DNA of 5,909 bases from Acidobacteriota bacterium (GCA_013698055.1 JACCVS010000253.1:1-5909), one strand, 5' to 3'; shown: positions 1 to 5,900, numbered from the stretch's first letter. The notes: a model not told the origin generated them from the letters alone. Translations and numbers: made by a program.

Positions 1-29
1 CAAGACAAGACGGCGACGCGACGAAAGGC

Positions 30-85
30 AAAAAACAGAAGGCAGAAGGCAGAAACCCATAACGAGTTCTGCTTACTGCCTTCCG
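30..85 (-). terminator. Repeat-derived intrinsic terminator of the VIT/VWA gene
   Basis: Bases 67-85 and 36-54 are inverted copies. 17 of 19 positions form Watson-Crick or G-T pairs, with one mismatch near the middle (opposite base 75) and one near the base of the stem (base 84). The loop is 12 bases (55-66). Read on the minus strand, the 3' arm is followed directly by six T (plus-strand A at 30-35). Stem plus T-run placed just after a stop codon is the classic layout of a Rho-independent terminator. The arms are made of GGCAGAA-type heptamers, so the terminator seems to have been assembled from a repeat. The structure was worked out by eye; no folding energy was calculated. Confidence 0.7.
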
Positions 86-104
86 CCTTCCGCCTTCTGC
101 CTTA
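36..104. repeat. Inverted arrays of 7-base repeats (GGCAGAA / TTCTGCC type)
   Basis: The left array (36-56) has about three units of CAGAAGG, the last one degenerate. The right array (77-104) is four consecutive heptamers of inverted sense: TGCCTTC, CGCCTTC, CGCCTTC, TGCCTTA. A partial unit (TTCTGC, 67-72) lies between them. The final T-T-A of the right array (102-104) is the reverse complement of the TAA stop of the VIT/VWA gene, so repeat and coding sequence share bases. Heptamer short tandem repeats of this general kind are known in intergenic regions of several bacterial groups. Whether this one is a dispersed genomic family cannot be told from a single window. Confidence 0.8.
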
Positions 105-2330
105 TTTCGACGCATTGACGCGATAGACGCGCCCACCGTAAACGACGACCACGCGTTCGCCAAGCGCGAAGAATGTCGCTAATCGCGGCTCGCGTTTGAG
201 CAGAGCGAAATACTCGTCACTGCCGAAGACAAGCGTCGTTTCAGGTGTGCGCGCCTCGGCCTTGAAGTCCGAGTCAGTCCACACGTTGTCACGCAGGTAA
301 AAGGTCTTATTGCCCACATTGCGAACGACGGATGACGGAGTATCTTTGTCGTCCGAAGTGATACTAATCGTCTCCTGCTGCCCACGGTCACGCTTGCTCT
401 GCTGAACAGCCAGAGCGCCTGTGGTAGCCTTCGCGGCCTCCTTCGGTGCCGGCGCGCTCCTGCCCCCTCCGAAAGTTCGATTGGCAGATGGGCGATTTGC
501 AATCCGCCCGTTGATAGGCAGCGCTTGTTGATCGGCTCCACTCACCGTCACCTCCGCCATGTTCGACTCGACTGCCAGATATGAAGTATAAGGCGTGACG
601 ATACCGTAGCGTGTTCCCAGGTCAACAACCTCATCGCGCAATTCCTTCTGCTCGCCGTTGCTGCGAATCTGTTCCATTAGCCAGCCGACGCGACGCGTTG
701 CCCACAGCCGGGGCAGAAAATCGTTATCGTCTTCTTTCAGCGCGAAGTTTAGATTCTCAAACGTATAGGTGCGACTGTTGCGCCCCGTCTTGCCTGTCAG
801 AAGCACGTTGATGCGTTTCAAATCATCAGGATTCTGGTAACGCCCAATCAAAGTTATCTGCGTGCCTTTGAACAAATCGGGAAGGTTGCGCGGGTAAACA
901 AGATCGGTCTCGACGCCCCCCATGTTGAGAATCAAGTCGGTGAGCACCGGGTAATTTATTTTAGCGAAAAAGTTGGAGACCTTGATTTCCAGATTCTCTT
1001 TCGGCTCGACGTAATCGGCCACACCGCCGTTCTCCGCGGCGAGTTTATCCAGCAACGCCGTGTTCACATCATAGCCGACGCCGAACGTGAACAGCCGCAC
1101 GCCGGGAAGGCGCGCCTCGCGCGCGTTCTCGATAATGCGCGAGACATTAGTTTCGCCGACCGTCGGCAATCCGTCCGTCATGAAGACGAGCATCTTGGGA
1201 CGATCAGACTGGCTGAACTGCTTGAAGCCCGCGCGCAGCGCATCGTTGATGTTTGTGCCGCCCGTAGCTTTCAGCTTATTGACGAAAGCCTCGCCGCGAG
1301 CGCGGCCAGCCGCATCCGCCTGAATCATACCGCTCTCCATCAAGCGTTCTTCCCCGGCGAACGAGACGATGTTGTAGCGATCCGTATCACGAAGACTCTT
1401 GACGCCGAACAGCAACGCAGAACGCGCCTTCTCCATCTTCCCTTCATCATTCATCGAACCCGACGTGTCCAGCACGAAGACGATATCCTTGGCCGCATAC
1501 TCGGTCTCAGACCAATCGTCTTTCGGCGAGAGCATCATCAGGAAGTAGCCATCCTTACCCGGCTCACGGTGCGTTAAAAGCGAGAGACCGAAATCTTCAC
1601 GAGAGATGGTATAGAAGAGTTGGAAGTCCTGCGGCTCACGCCCGGCTTTCTCCTCGAAGGAAATGCGCGCATTGCGCGAACCGTGATGCGCCAGATCAAT
1701 CTGGTGGCTCGGGCTATAGACATTGCGGACGGGTTCTTTGCCATCAATCTCGACGCGGCCTGAGACCAGGCCTATCTGTGCAAGGTTGTGCCCCGTGCCG
1801 AGCGGATAACGATATGAGACCGTGCCTGATTCAGCTTTGAGAACCTGCGTGTAAGTTAATTCTAATTTCTTGTCCGAGCGTGCCGGAATGGGAAAGATGC
1901 TGGCCTGGAAAAGGTCTTTGCCCGCGTATTCGAGAAGTCCCGGGTCGCGCTGGCGACGGACGATCTCGTCATAAATCCTGCGCGCTTCTTCGCGCGAGCG
2001 CACCTCGCCGACCAACTTGCGGTCGCCGTCCCAGATGGCGAACTCGACGATTGAAGCCGCTTCGGGAATCGGGAAAAGATAAGTGCCTTCGAGGACAGCG
2101 TCCGAGTCGTTGCGAAAGATTTGCACGAGGTGCGTGGTGGCGACCTGCCCCGCGATTTTAGTGTCAATGTTGATGGATTTGACGGGCAGGGCGCGGGGAA
2201 GCGTGACGGGACGGGGCGGCGTCGGGCAGCGGCGACACGGGCCGGGGACGATCATGCCCTGAGCGGAAGCCATCACCGCCGTAGCCAAGACCAGCAGAAT
2301 AAATGTCACGCAGATGGAAACTTTTCTCAT
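102..2330 (-). CDS. Exported VIT and von Willebrand factor A domain protein
   Basis: This 742-residue protein resembles bacterial relatives of the inter-alpha-trypsin inhibitor heavy chain. Residues 1-23 look like a Sec signal peptide: Arg and Lys at 2-3, a hydrophobic core, and an ASA cleavage site. A VIT domain spans about 43-170. A VWA domain spans about 280-455 with an intact metal-binding MIDAS: DTSGS at 288-292, Thr359 in the GGTN loop, and Asp386 in MTDG. The RYGIVTPYTSYLAVE block typical of these proteins is at 574-588. A polar, low-complexity linker (about 592-665) leads to a C-terminal module (about 670-740) I cannot name. There is no LPXTG motif and no C-terminal membrane helix, so a periplasmic, secreted or surface-bound location is likely. 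Cys32 and Cys35 form a CxxC after the signal peptide and are not in a lipobox. VWA domains generally bind protein partners through a metal ion; the ligand here is unknown. The ATG start is supported by a strong ribosome site and by the signal peptide. It lies 114 bases downstream of the MFS gene. Confidence 0.93.
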   Translation of the reverse strand: MRKVSICVTFILLVLATAVMASAQGMIVPGPCRRCPTPPRPVTLPRALPVKSINIDTKIAGQVATTHLVQIFRNDSDAVLEGTYLFPIPEAASIVEFAIWDGDRKLVGEVRSREEARRIYDEIVRRQRDPGLLEYAGKDLFQASIFPIPARSDKKLELTYTQVLKAESGTVSYRYPLGTGHNLAQIGLVSGRVEIDGKEPVRNVYSPSHQIDLAHHGSRNARISFEEKAGREPQDFQLFYTISREDFGLSLLTHREPGKDGYFLMMLSPKDDWSETEYAAKDIVFVLDTSGSMNDEGKMEKARSALLFGVKSLRDTDRYNIVSFAGEERLMESGMIQADAAGRARGEAFVNKLKATGGTNINDALRAGFKQFSQSDRPKMLVFMTDGLPTVGETNVSRIIENAREARLPGVRLFTFGVGYDVNTALLDKLAAENGGVADYVEPKENLEIKVSNFFAKINYPVLTDLILNMGGVETDLVYPRNLPDLFKGTQITLIGRYQNPDDLKRINVLLTGKTGRNSRTYTFENLNFALKEDDNDFLPRLWATRRVGWLMEQIRSNGEQKELRDEVVDLGTRYGIVTPYTSYLAVESNMAEVTVSGADQQALPINGRIANRPSANRTFGGGRSAPAPKEAAKATTGALAVQQSKRDRGQQETISITSDDKDTPSSVVRNVGNKTFYLRDNVWTDSDFKAEARTPETTLVFGSDEYFALLKREPRLATFFALGERVVVVYGGRVYRVNASK

Positions 2331-2338
2331 AAAAACAC

Positions 2339-2346
2339 TCTCCTTT
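2339..2346 (-). promoter_or_regulatory. Strong Shine-Dalgarno of the VIT/VWA gene
   Basis: The minus strand reads AAAGGAGA here, with about 9 bases between AGGAG and the ATG at 2330. This is close to ideal. It fixes the start codon and shows the gene can be translated independently of the MFS gene upstream. Confidence 0.85.
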
Positions 2347-2361
2347 GAAGGCTCTTGATGC

Positions 2362-2384
2362 GCAAACAGGTGTCGCGCGTTTGC
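2362..2384. repeat. Short inverted repeat between MFS and VIT/VWA genes
   Basis: GCAAAC (2362-2367) is matched by GTTTGC (2379-2384) across an 11-base spacer. An alternative CAGG/CCTG pairing (2367-2370 with 2384-2387) uses overlapping bases. No T-run follows on either strand, so it is not a convincing terminator. It could be an operator in the leader of the VIT/VWA gene, an mRNA hairpin, or chance. Confidence 0.3.
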
Positions 2385-2418
2385 CTGAAGAACGCTCCCG
2401 GCGCACCTTTCTTGCGAA

Positions 2419-2448
2419 ATAATGCGGCTTTTGAATTCTATCTCTTAA
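2419..2448 (-). promoter_or_regulatory. Weak candidate promoter for the VIT/VWA gene
   Basis: On the minus strand TTAAGA (2448-2443) and CATTAT (2424-2419) each match the sigma-70 consensus boxes at four of six positions, with an 18-base spacer. The upstream box overlaps the stop codon of the MFS gene. Matches of this quality arise often by chance, so this is only a hint that the VIT/VWA gene may have a promoter of its own. Confidence 0.2.
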
Positions 2449-3662
2449 TGAAGCTCTCGCAAACGTTTATTGCGGAGTGCGACTATCGCGACGAAAGCGG
2501 CGATGATAAGGCCACCTGTGGCGAGCGTGCGCGGCGCTCCGAATCGCTCGGCTGCGGCCCCGGCGATGAGGCTTCCGATGGGCATTGTGCCGATGAAGGA
2601 AAGGATAAACATGCTCATCACGCGCCCGCGCATCTCATCCGTCACGAGTTGCTGGAGAAGCGTATTGATGACTGCCACGCAACAAACAATCGCAAATCCC
2701 ATCCCGAAGATGAAGGCGAGCGAGACAATCAATCGCGTCGAATACGCGAACCCGATCAAGCAAAGCGCAAAGACGAACGCTCCGCTCAAGACAGACCAGC
2801 CTTTATATTTGAAGTTCCCTAAGTATGCCAGCACCAGCGCGCCGATGAACGCGCCCGCGCCTGATACTCCCATCAACAAAGAGTTCCCGCTCTCGTCCAT
2901 GTGGAAAACGTCTTTCGCATAGACGGGGATCATCGAAAGATACGGTGCGCCGAAGAGGCTCGTCATCCCCGCGATCATCAACAGCATGAAGACGCGGCGG
3001 CGACGACGCACATAGCGCAAGCCTTCAATCAAATCCTGCCAGACCGCTTGTTTATCCTTGACGGAATGCGCGGGTGGAAAAGTCTTCTTCTGGTCGAATC
3101 TGACCATCATCAGGGAAACGATGACAGCGATGAAGGAAATTGTATTGGCGAAGAAGCATCCGGCGATTCCGAAGAATTTTATGGCGACTCCCGCAAGCGC
3201 TGGCCCGACGACACGCGAGAATTGAAACTGCGTTGAATTGAGCGCAATCGCGTTGGCTAAATCCTCCCGCTCGACCAGGTCAATCGTGATTGCCTGATAA
3301 GAAGGCCCGGCAATCGCAAAGCAACAGCCTGTGATGAACGAGAGAACGAGGATCATCCAGACCTGCACGACGCCCGTTAAGACCAGCACGGCAAGCGTGA
3401 GCGCGGAGAGACCTGCGCCGATTTGTGTGAAGAGCAGGAGACGCCTGCGATCAACAAGGTCTGCGTAGACGCCCGCGAGGAGTGTGAGGACTAAACCGGG
3501 CGCGGTGGACATGAACGCGTCCAGTCCAAGCCAGAAGGGTGAACTGGTCAAATGATAGACGAGCAAGCCCTGCGCGACCGCCTGCATCCACGTCCCCGTG
3601 TTCGAGAGAAACGCACCCGTCCAGAACAGTCTGAAATTGCGGTGCGAGAGAGCGCGGAACAT
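2445..3662 (-). CDS. MFS transporter, MFS_3 / EntS-like exporter family
   Basis: This integral inner-membrane protein of 405 residues has about a dozen hydrophobic segments and should be a proton-driven exporter. Visible family marks are an N-terminal FRALSHRNFRLFW block (2-14), the loop 2-3 motif GVYADLVDRRR (64-74), LNSTQFQFSRVVGPALAG (141-158), and the second-half signature NTLLQQLVTDEMRGRVMSM (333-351). These place it in the MFS_3 group with the enterobactin exporter EntS and many uncharacterised drug or metabolite exporters; the substrate cannot be read from the sequence. The frame stays open upstream to ATGs at 3704 and 3743. I chose 3662 because it has the best-spaced ribosome site (AAGGGG, 10-base spacer), gives the usual family length, and excludes a segment with less typical codons. 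The start at 3743 has only GAAGG three bases before its ATG. The gene precedes the VIT/VWA gene on the same strand, and no functional link is evident. Confidence 0.9.
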   Translation of the reverse strand: MFRALSHRNFRLFWTGAFLSNTGTWMQAVAQGLLVYHLTSSPFWLGLDAFMSTAPGLVLTLLAGVYADLVDRRRLLLFTQIGAGLSALTLAVLVLTGVVQVWMILVLSFITGCCFAIAGPSYQAITIDLVEREDLANAIALNSTQFQFSRVVGPALAGVAIKFFGIAGCFFANTISFIAVIVSLMMVRFDQKKTFPPAHSVKDKQAVWQDLIEGLRYVRRRRRVFMLLMIAGMTSLFGAPYLSMIPVYAKDVFHMDESGNSLLMGVSGAGAFIGALVLAYLGNFKYKGWSVLSGAFVFALCLIGFAYSTRLIVSLAFIFGMGFAIVCCVAVINTLLQQLVTDEMRGRVMSMFILSFIGTMPIGSLIAGAAAERFGAPRTLATGGLIIAAFVAIVALRNKRLRELH

Positions 3663-3672
3663 TCCCGACAAG

Positions 3673-3678
3673 CCCCTT
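3673..3678 (-). promoter_or_regulatory. Shine-Dalgarno supporting the inner MFS start
   Basis: The minus strand reads AAGGGG, 10 bases ahead of the ATG at 3662. The longer candidate starts at 3704 (no clear site) and 3743 (GAAGG too close) are less well served, so this site decides the start call. A longer product beginning at 3743 is not excluded. Confidence 0.5.
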
Positions 3679-3806
3679 GTGCTATGTTCTGACTGTGCCA
3701 CCATCCGTCGTTTATGAATCGCGCCGAGATGTCTTCCCAGCATCTGCCTTCAGAAAAAACTTGCTAAGACAGACTCTTTTCGCCTTTAATTCATCCTGCC
3801 TCTGCT

Positions 3807-3816
3807 CTCAATTGAG
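3807..3816. promoter_or_regulatory. Perfect 10-bp palindrome in the divergent spacer
   Basis: CTCAATTGAG is identical on both strands and sits between the two divergent genes. Its position would suit an operator for a dimeric regulator acting on one or both. There is no second copy in the spacer, and no regulator gene lies next to it. A 10-bp palindrome can also arise by chance. Confidence 0.25.
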
Positions 3817-3871
3817 TTTGGTTAAATTGCTCATCACGGTAACACATTCTGTTCTGGCGCGACGAATTGGC

Positions 3872-3876
3872 GAGGG
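3872..3876 (+). promoter_or_regulatory. Shine-Dalgarno selecting a TTG start
   Basis: GAGGG lies six bases before the TTG at 3883. The first in-frame ATG (3937) has only AGG immediately against it, which is too close to work as a ribosome site. This favours TTG as the true start of the TMEM175-type gene. Confidence 0.65.
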
Positions 3877-3882
3877 ATAAGA

Positions 3883-4653
3883 TTGATCCGCGAAAAGTTA
3901 ATCGAAAAAGGCATCGGCTTCGACAAAAGTTTCAGGATGCGCGGCACAGGCGAGGTCTCGCGCATCGAGGCACTGAGCGACGCCGTCTTCGGCTTCGCCA
4001 TCACCCTGCTGGTCGTGTCGCTGGAAGTGCCGCATACCTTCACCGAGTTGCTGGAAATCATGCGCGGTTTCGCGGCCTTCGCCATCAGCTTCGTCTTGCT
4101 TTTCGTCGTGTGGCTCACCCAATACAAATTCTTTCGCCGGTACGGGCTGAACGACAACTTCACCATCTGGATCAACGCCCTGCTTCTCTTCGTCGTGCTG
4201 TTCTACGTCTACCCGCTCAAGTTCCTCTGGAGCTTTCTGGTTGACGCCATTTTCGGTTTTTCAGCAAGTGCCCGTGCGCCCGGCGCAACGCCCGTGTCCC
4301 CCATCGAACCGGGACAGATACCAGCCTTGCTGACTATCTTCGGACTCGGTTACGCAGCCATCTTCCTTGTCTTCGCGCTGCTTTATTACCACGCCTATCG
4401 CAAGCGCGCGCAATTGGAGCTTAACGAGCTTGAGATTCACGACACCTGGAGCAATGTTGCGGAGAACCTGTTGCACGTCCTGATCGGAGCGCTCTCGATT
4501 GTTATCACTCTTATCACCAGAAGCGGCTTCGGCGGGGCGGTCTACTGGCTCATCGGCCCGATGCAGTTCATCAACGGCACGGTGATGGGTAAGCGCAGAA
4601 AGAGAATCGAACAACGGCTGGAGGGCGAAGCCAGCGCCGTTGCTTCGGAGTGA
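3883..4653 (+). CDS. TMEM175 / DUF1211 family membrane protein, putative K+ channel
   Basis: This 256-residue protein has about six membrane helices, near residues 33-50, 62-80, 96-118, 148-170, 194-212 and 216-232. The first carries the family signature: RIEALSD (27-33) followed by AVFGFAITLLVVSLEVP. The usual form is RxxxFSD, so here Leu31 replaces the normally conserved Phe. In the family this helix lines the pore. Bacterial members with one six-helix unit form tetrameric, potassium-selective channels without the classical TVGYG filter. The C-terminus is a basic, charged tail (GKRRKRIEQRL, 236-246). A loop with several Pro and Gly (about 128-146) separates the halves. The TTG start is chosen on its ribosome site; ATG at 3937 would remove 18 residues but keep the signature. 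It is the only plus-strand gene in the window and is transcribed away from the MFS gene. Channel activity is inferred from the family. Confidence 0.88.
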   Translation: MIREKLIEKGIGFDKSFRMRGTGEVSRIEALSDAVFGFAITLLVVSLEVPHTFTELLEIMRGFAAFAISFVLLFVVWLTQYKFFRRYGLNDNFTIWINALLLFVVLFYVYPLKFLWSFLVDAIFGFSASARAPGATPVSPIEPGQIPALLTIFGLGYAAIFLVFALLYYHAYRKRAQLELNELEIHDTWSNVAENLLHVLIGALSIVITLITRSGFGGAVYWLIGPMQFINGTVMGKRRKRIEQRLEGEASAVASE

Positions 4654-4658
4654 AGCAA
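4640..4658 (+). terminator. Hairpin over the stop codon of the TMEM175-type gene
   Basis: TTGCTTC (4640-4646) and GAAGCAA (4652-4658) form a perfect 7-bp stem with a 5-base loop, and the TGA stop (4651-4653) lies at its loop/3'-arm junction. No T-run follows on either strand, so it is at best a weak or non-canonical terminator. The remaining 72 bases up to the convergent XdhC-like gene show no better terminator on either strand. Confidence 0.3.
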
Positions 4659-4730
4659 GCCCGTCAGAAGTCCACCAGGGCAATAGAGAGTTTTGACAAG
4701 CGTGTTAGAAAGTTAGTTGCTGAGGCTTCA

Positions 4731-5552
4731 TTACTTACGCCGCCACGCAGAGAGAGGAAGCCCTGCGCCGCCGCGCCGTTCGGCGACGATTTCCGCGAGG
4801 ATGGCGAGCGCGACTTCCTGCGGAGAGACTGCGCCGATGTCCAACCCGATTGGCGCTCTGACTTCGCTCAAACGTTTTTCGTCAATGCCCGTCTCACGCA
4901 GTCTCTCGAGCACGATGTTCGTCCGCCGCTTGCTTCCAATCAACCCGACATAATCGGGATGTGTAGACATCACAGCCTGCATACACTCTTCATCTTCGTT
5001 GTGCCCGCGCGTGACGACTGCCACAGAGACGCCCCGCCCCGCTCCGATGCTGGCGCGCACCTCGTCAGTCCAACTGACAGCCGTGATTAACTCTATCCCT
5101 TCATCCGGAAAACGCTCGCGCGTAACGAAATCGGCGCGGTCGTCAATCAGGACGGTGCGATAGCCGATGAAGCGCGCGAGGCGTGTGAGCGACGCGCCGA
5201 CGTGCCCCGCGCCGCAGATGACCAGACACGGCTCAGGCTCGATACGCTCAAACATGATGCGCGCATCGGCAGGCTGGCCTGGCAACTCACCGCTTAATTC
5301 TTCGAGCTTGAGAGTCCGCGCTTCGGCACGCGAATCGAGGAAGGTTCTGCTATACGAGGCGACCGCTTCGTCCAGCGCGGAATCATTCAGACTCCCCGTG
5401 CGCTCGCCCGTTTCTTCGACGAGGAGTTTTGCACCGACATTTGCGGGCGCGGCGATGAGCGTGGCGAGAGCGGCGAGAGAATTATGTTCGAGCACCTGCG
5501 CGATTGCCCACGCGATTGCCTGCGACGCTGGCTGTTTACTTCGGTCGGGCAT
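4731..5552 (-). CDS. XdhC/CoxI family protein with degenerate N-terminal domain
   Basis: This 273-residue protein is built like XdhC, the chaperone that binds molybdenum cofactor and helps insert its sulfurated form into xanthine dehydrogenase; CoxI is the relative in CO dehydrogenase clusters. The N-terminal domain (about 15-75) is recognisable from SLAALATLI and GAKLLV. Where the family usually has a GSxPR stretch it reads AAPANVGAK (34-42), and the Gly/Cys-rich GSxxGGCxE region is replaced by GSLNDSALDEAV (53-64), leaving no cysteine there. The C-terminal Rossmann domain (about 107-260) is well kept: GAGHVG (114-119), LIDDR (135-139), TRGHNED (181-187), YVGLIGSKRR (201-210) and APIGLDIGAVSPQEVALAI (233-251). 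The start at 5552 lacks a good ribosome site and lies 17 bases inside the end of the DUF962 gene, which suggests translational coupling. No molybdoenzyme subunit is in the window, so its partner is unknown. It may be a cofactor-handling protein of a different enzyme or a nucleotide-binding relative. Confidence 0.88.
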   Translation of the reverse strand: MPDRSKQPASQAIAWAIAQVLEHNSLAALATLIAAPANVGAKLLVEETGERTGSLNDSALDEAVASYSRTFLDSRAEARTLKLEELSGELPGQPADARIMFERIEPEPCLVICGAGHVGASLTRLARFIGYRTVLIDDRADFVTRERFPDEGIELITAVSWTDEVRASIGAGRGVSVAVVTRGHNEDEECMQAVMSTHPDYVGLIGSKRRTNIVLERLRETGIDEKRLSEVRAPIGLDIGAVSPQEVALAILAEIVAERRGGAGLPLSAWRRK

Positions 5553-5889
5553 CCACGGTGAGCTTCAGCGGGCGAGAATCTTCGTCTTCATTACGTCTCT
5601 GCACGGACGATTTGGAAAGACCGAGCGCAACGCCGATGCGGCGCACGATCCACGCGGGGCCAACGAGCAGGTACATCGGATTCTTGAAGAAGGCGGGCTG
5701 ATTGCCCTCAATCGCGTGACCGACAAACTGGAAAATCCAGCCCACAACGAAGAGCGTCAGCGCCCACTTCCAGTTAAAGAAGAAGAGCGGCAGGCTCACG
5801 ACAATCATCGGGATGCCGATGCTGTGACAGAGCTTGTTCAAAGGATGCTGATGCTTCTCCTTGTAACTCTCCATGAATGATGTCGGCAT
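5536..5889 (-). CDS. DUF962 / Mpo1-like small membrane protein
   Basis: This protein has 117 residues. It belongs to the family of yeast Mpo1 (YGL010w), an iron-dependent dioxygenase that acts on 2-hydroxy fatty acids in alpha-oxidation; bacterial members are mostly uncharacterised. Family residues visible are Tyr9, His15, Asn18 and His22 in HPLNKLCHSIGIP (15-27), and GHAIEGNQPA (57-66) with His58 and Glu61, the likely metal-binding histidine set. Two hydrophobic stretches (about 24-38 and 43-57) and a third weaker one (73-83) suggest membrane attachment. The tail after 92 is charged and poorly conserved. The frame extends to a GTG at 5895, but that GTG lies within the ribosome site. The ATG at 5889 follows GGGAGGT at proper spacing and was chosen. 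The 3' end overlaps the XdhC-like gene by 17 bases in another frame, so the two very likely share a transcript. The window ends 20 bases upstream, so it is not visible whether this is the first gene of the operon. Confidence 0.87.
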   Translation of the reverse strand: MPTSFMESYKEKHQHPLNKLCHSIGIPMIVVSLPLFFFNWKWALTLFVVGWIFQFVGHAIEGNQPAFFKNPMYLLVGPAWIVRRIGVALGLSKSSVQRRNEDEDSRPLKLTVDARPK

Positions 5890-5893
5890 ATTC

Positions 5894-5900
5894 ACCTCCC
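5894..5900 (-). promoter_or_regulatory. Shine-Dalgarno of the DUF962 gene
   Basis: The minus strand reads GGGAGGT, with four bases to the ATG at 5889. The alternative GTG at 5895 falls inside this sequence and cannot be served by it, so the site settles the start. Confidence 0.8.

Larger units (their letters stand above)
3744..3882. other. Divergent intergenic region, probable promoters
   Basis: This AT-richer spacer lies between the leftward MFS gene and the rightward TMEM175-type gene, so it must hold or adjoin promoters for both unless transcription enters from further away. No sigma-70 promoter stands out. Weak possibilities are TTGGTT (3818-3823) with TAACAC (3840-3845) rightward, and TTGAGA followed about 17 bases on by TAAAGG leftward. 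Each box matches consensus at only three or four of six positions. A perfect palindrome lies near its centre and is listed separately. Confidence 0.4.

Noticed and set aside
36..104. Possible CRISPR-like repeat array
   Set aside because: The units are 7 bases, contiguous, without spacers, and arranged as inverted arms. No cas gene is present.
102..2330. Possible ternary or defence-type VWA system with the MFS and channel genes
   Set aside because: VWA-containing conflict systems usually show adjacent ATPase, phosphatase or kinase genes. Here the VWA protein carries a signal peptide and VIT domain, and none of those partners is present.
2355..2822. Plus-strand open frame of 155 codons opposite the end of the MFS gene
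   Set aside because: The product is composed of charged, low-complexity sequence (Asp, Glu, His, Lys, Arg) typical of the antisense of a membrane protein gene, and it lies over clear MFS_3 coding sequence.
3745..3751. Single TGCCTTC unit like the heptamer at the left end
   Set aside because: Only one copy is present, with no tandem or inverted partner; a single 7-base match is expected by chance.
3867..4244. Plus-strand frame of 125 codons overlapping the TMEM175-type gene
   Set aside because: It is Arg/His-rich and in a different frame from a protein with a clear family signature over the same bases, so it is a shadow frame.
4261..4683. Minus-strand frame of 140 codons opposite the TMEM175-type gene
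   Set aside because: It has no recognisable domain and sits wholly over the channel gene and its stop; it is treated as a shadow.
5167..5880. Plus-strand open frame of 237 codons opposite the XdhC-like and DUF962 genes
   Set aside because: It spans two well-recognised genes antisense. Its translation is Arg/Ser/Ala-rich with no domain and no ribosome site I can support. It is a shadow of biased codon use in the real genes.
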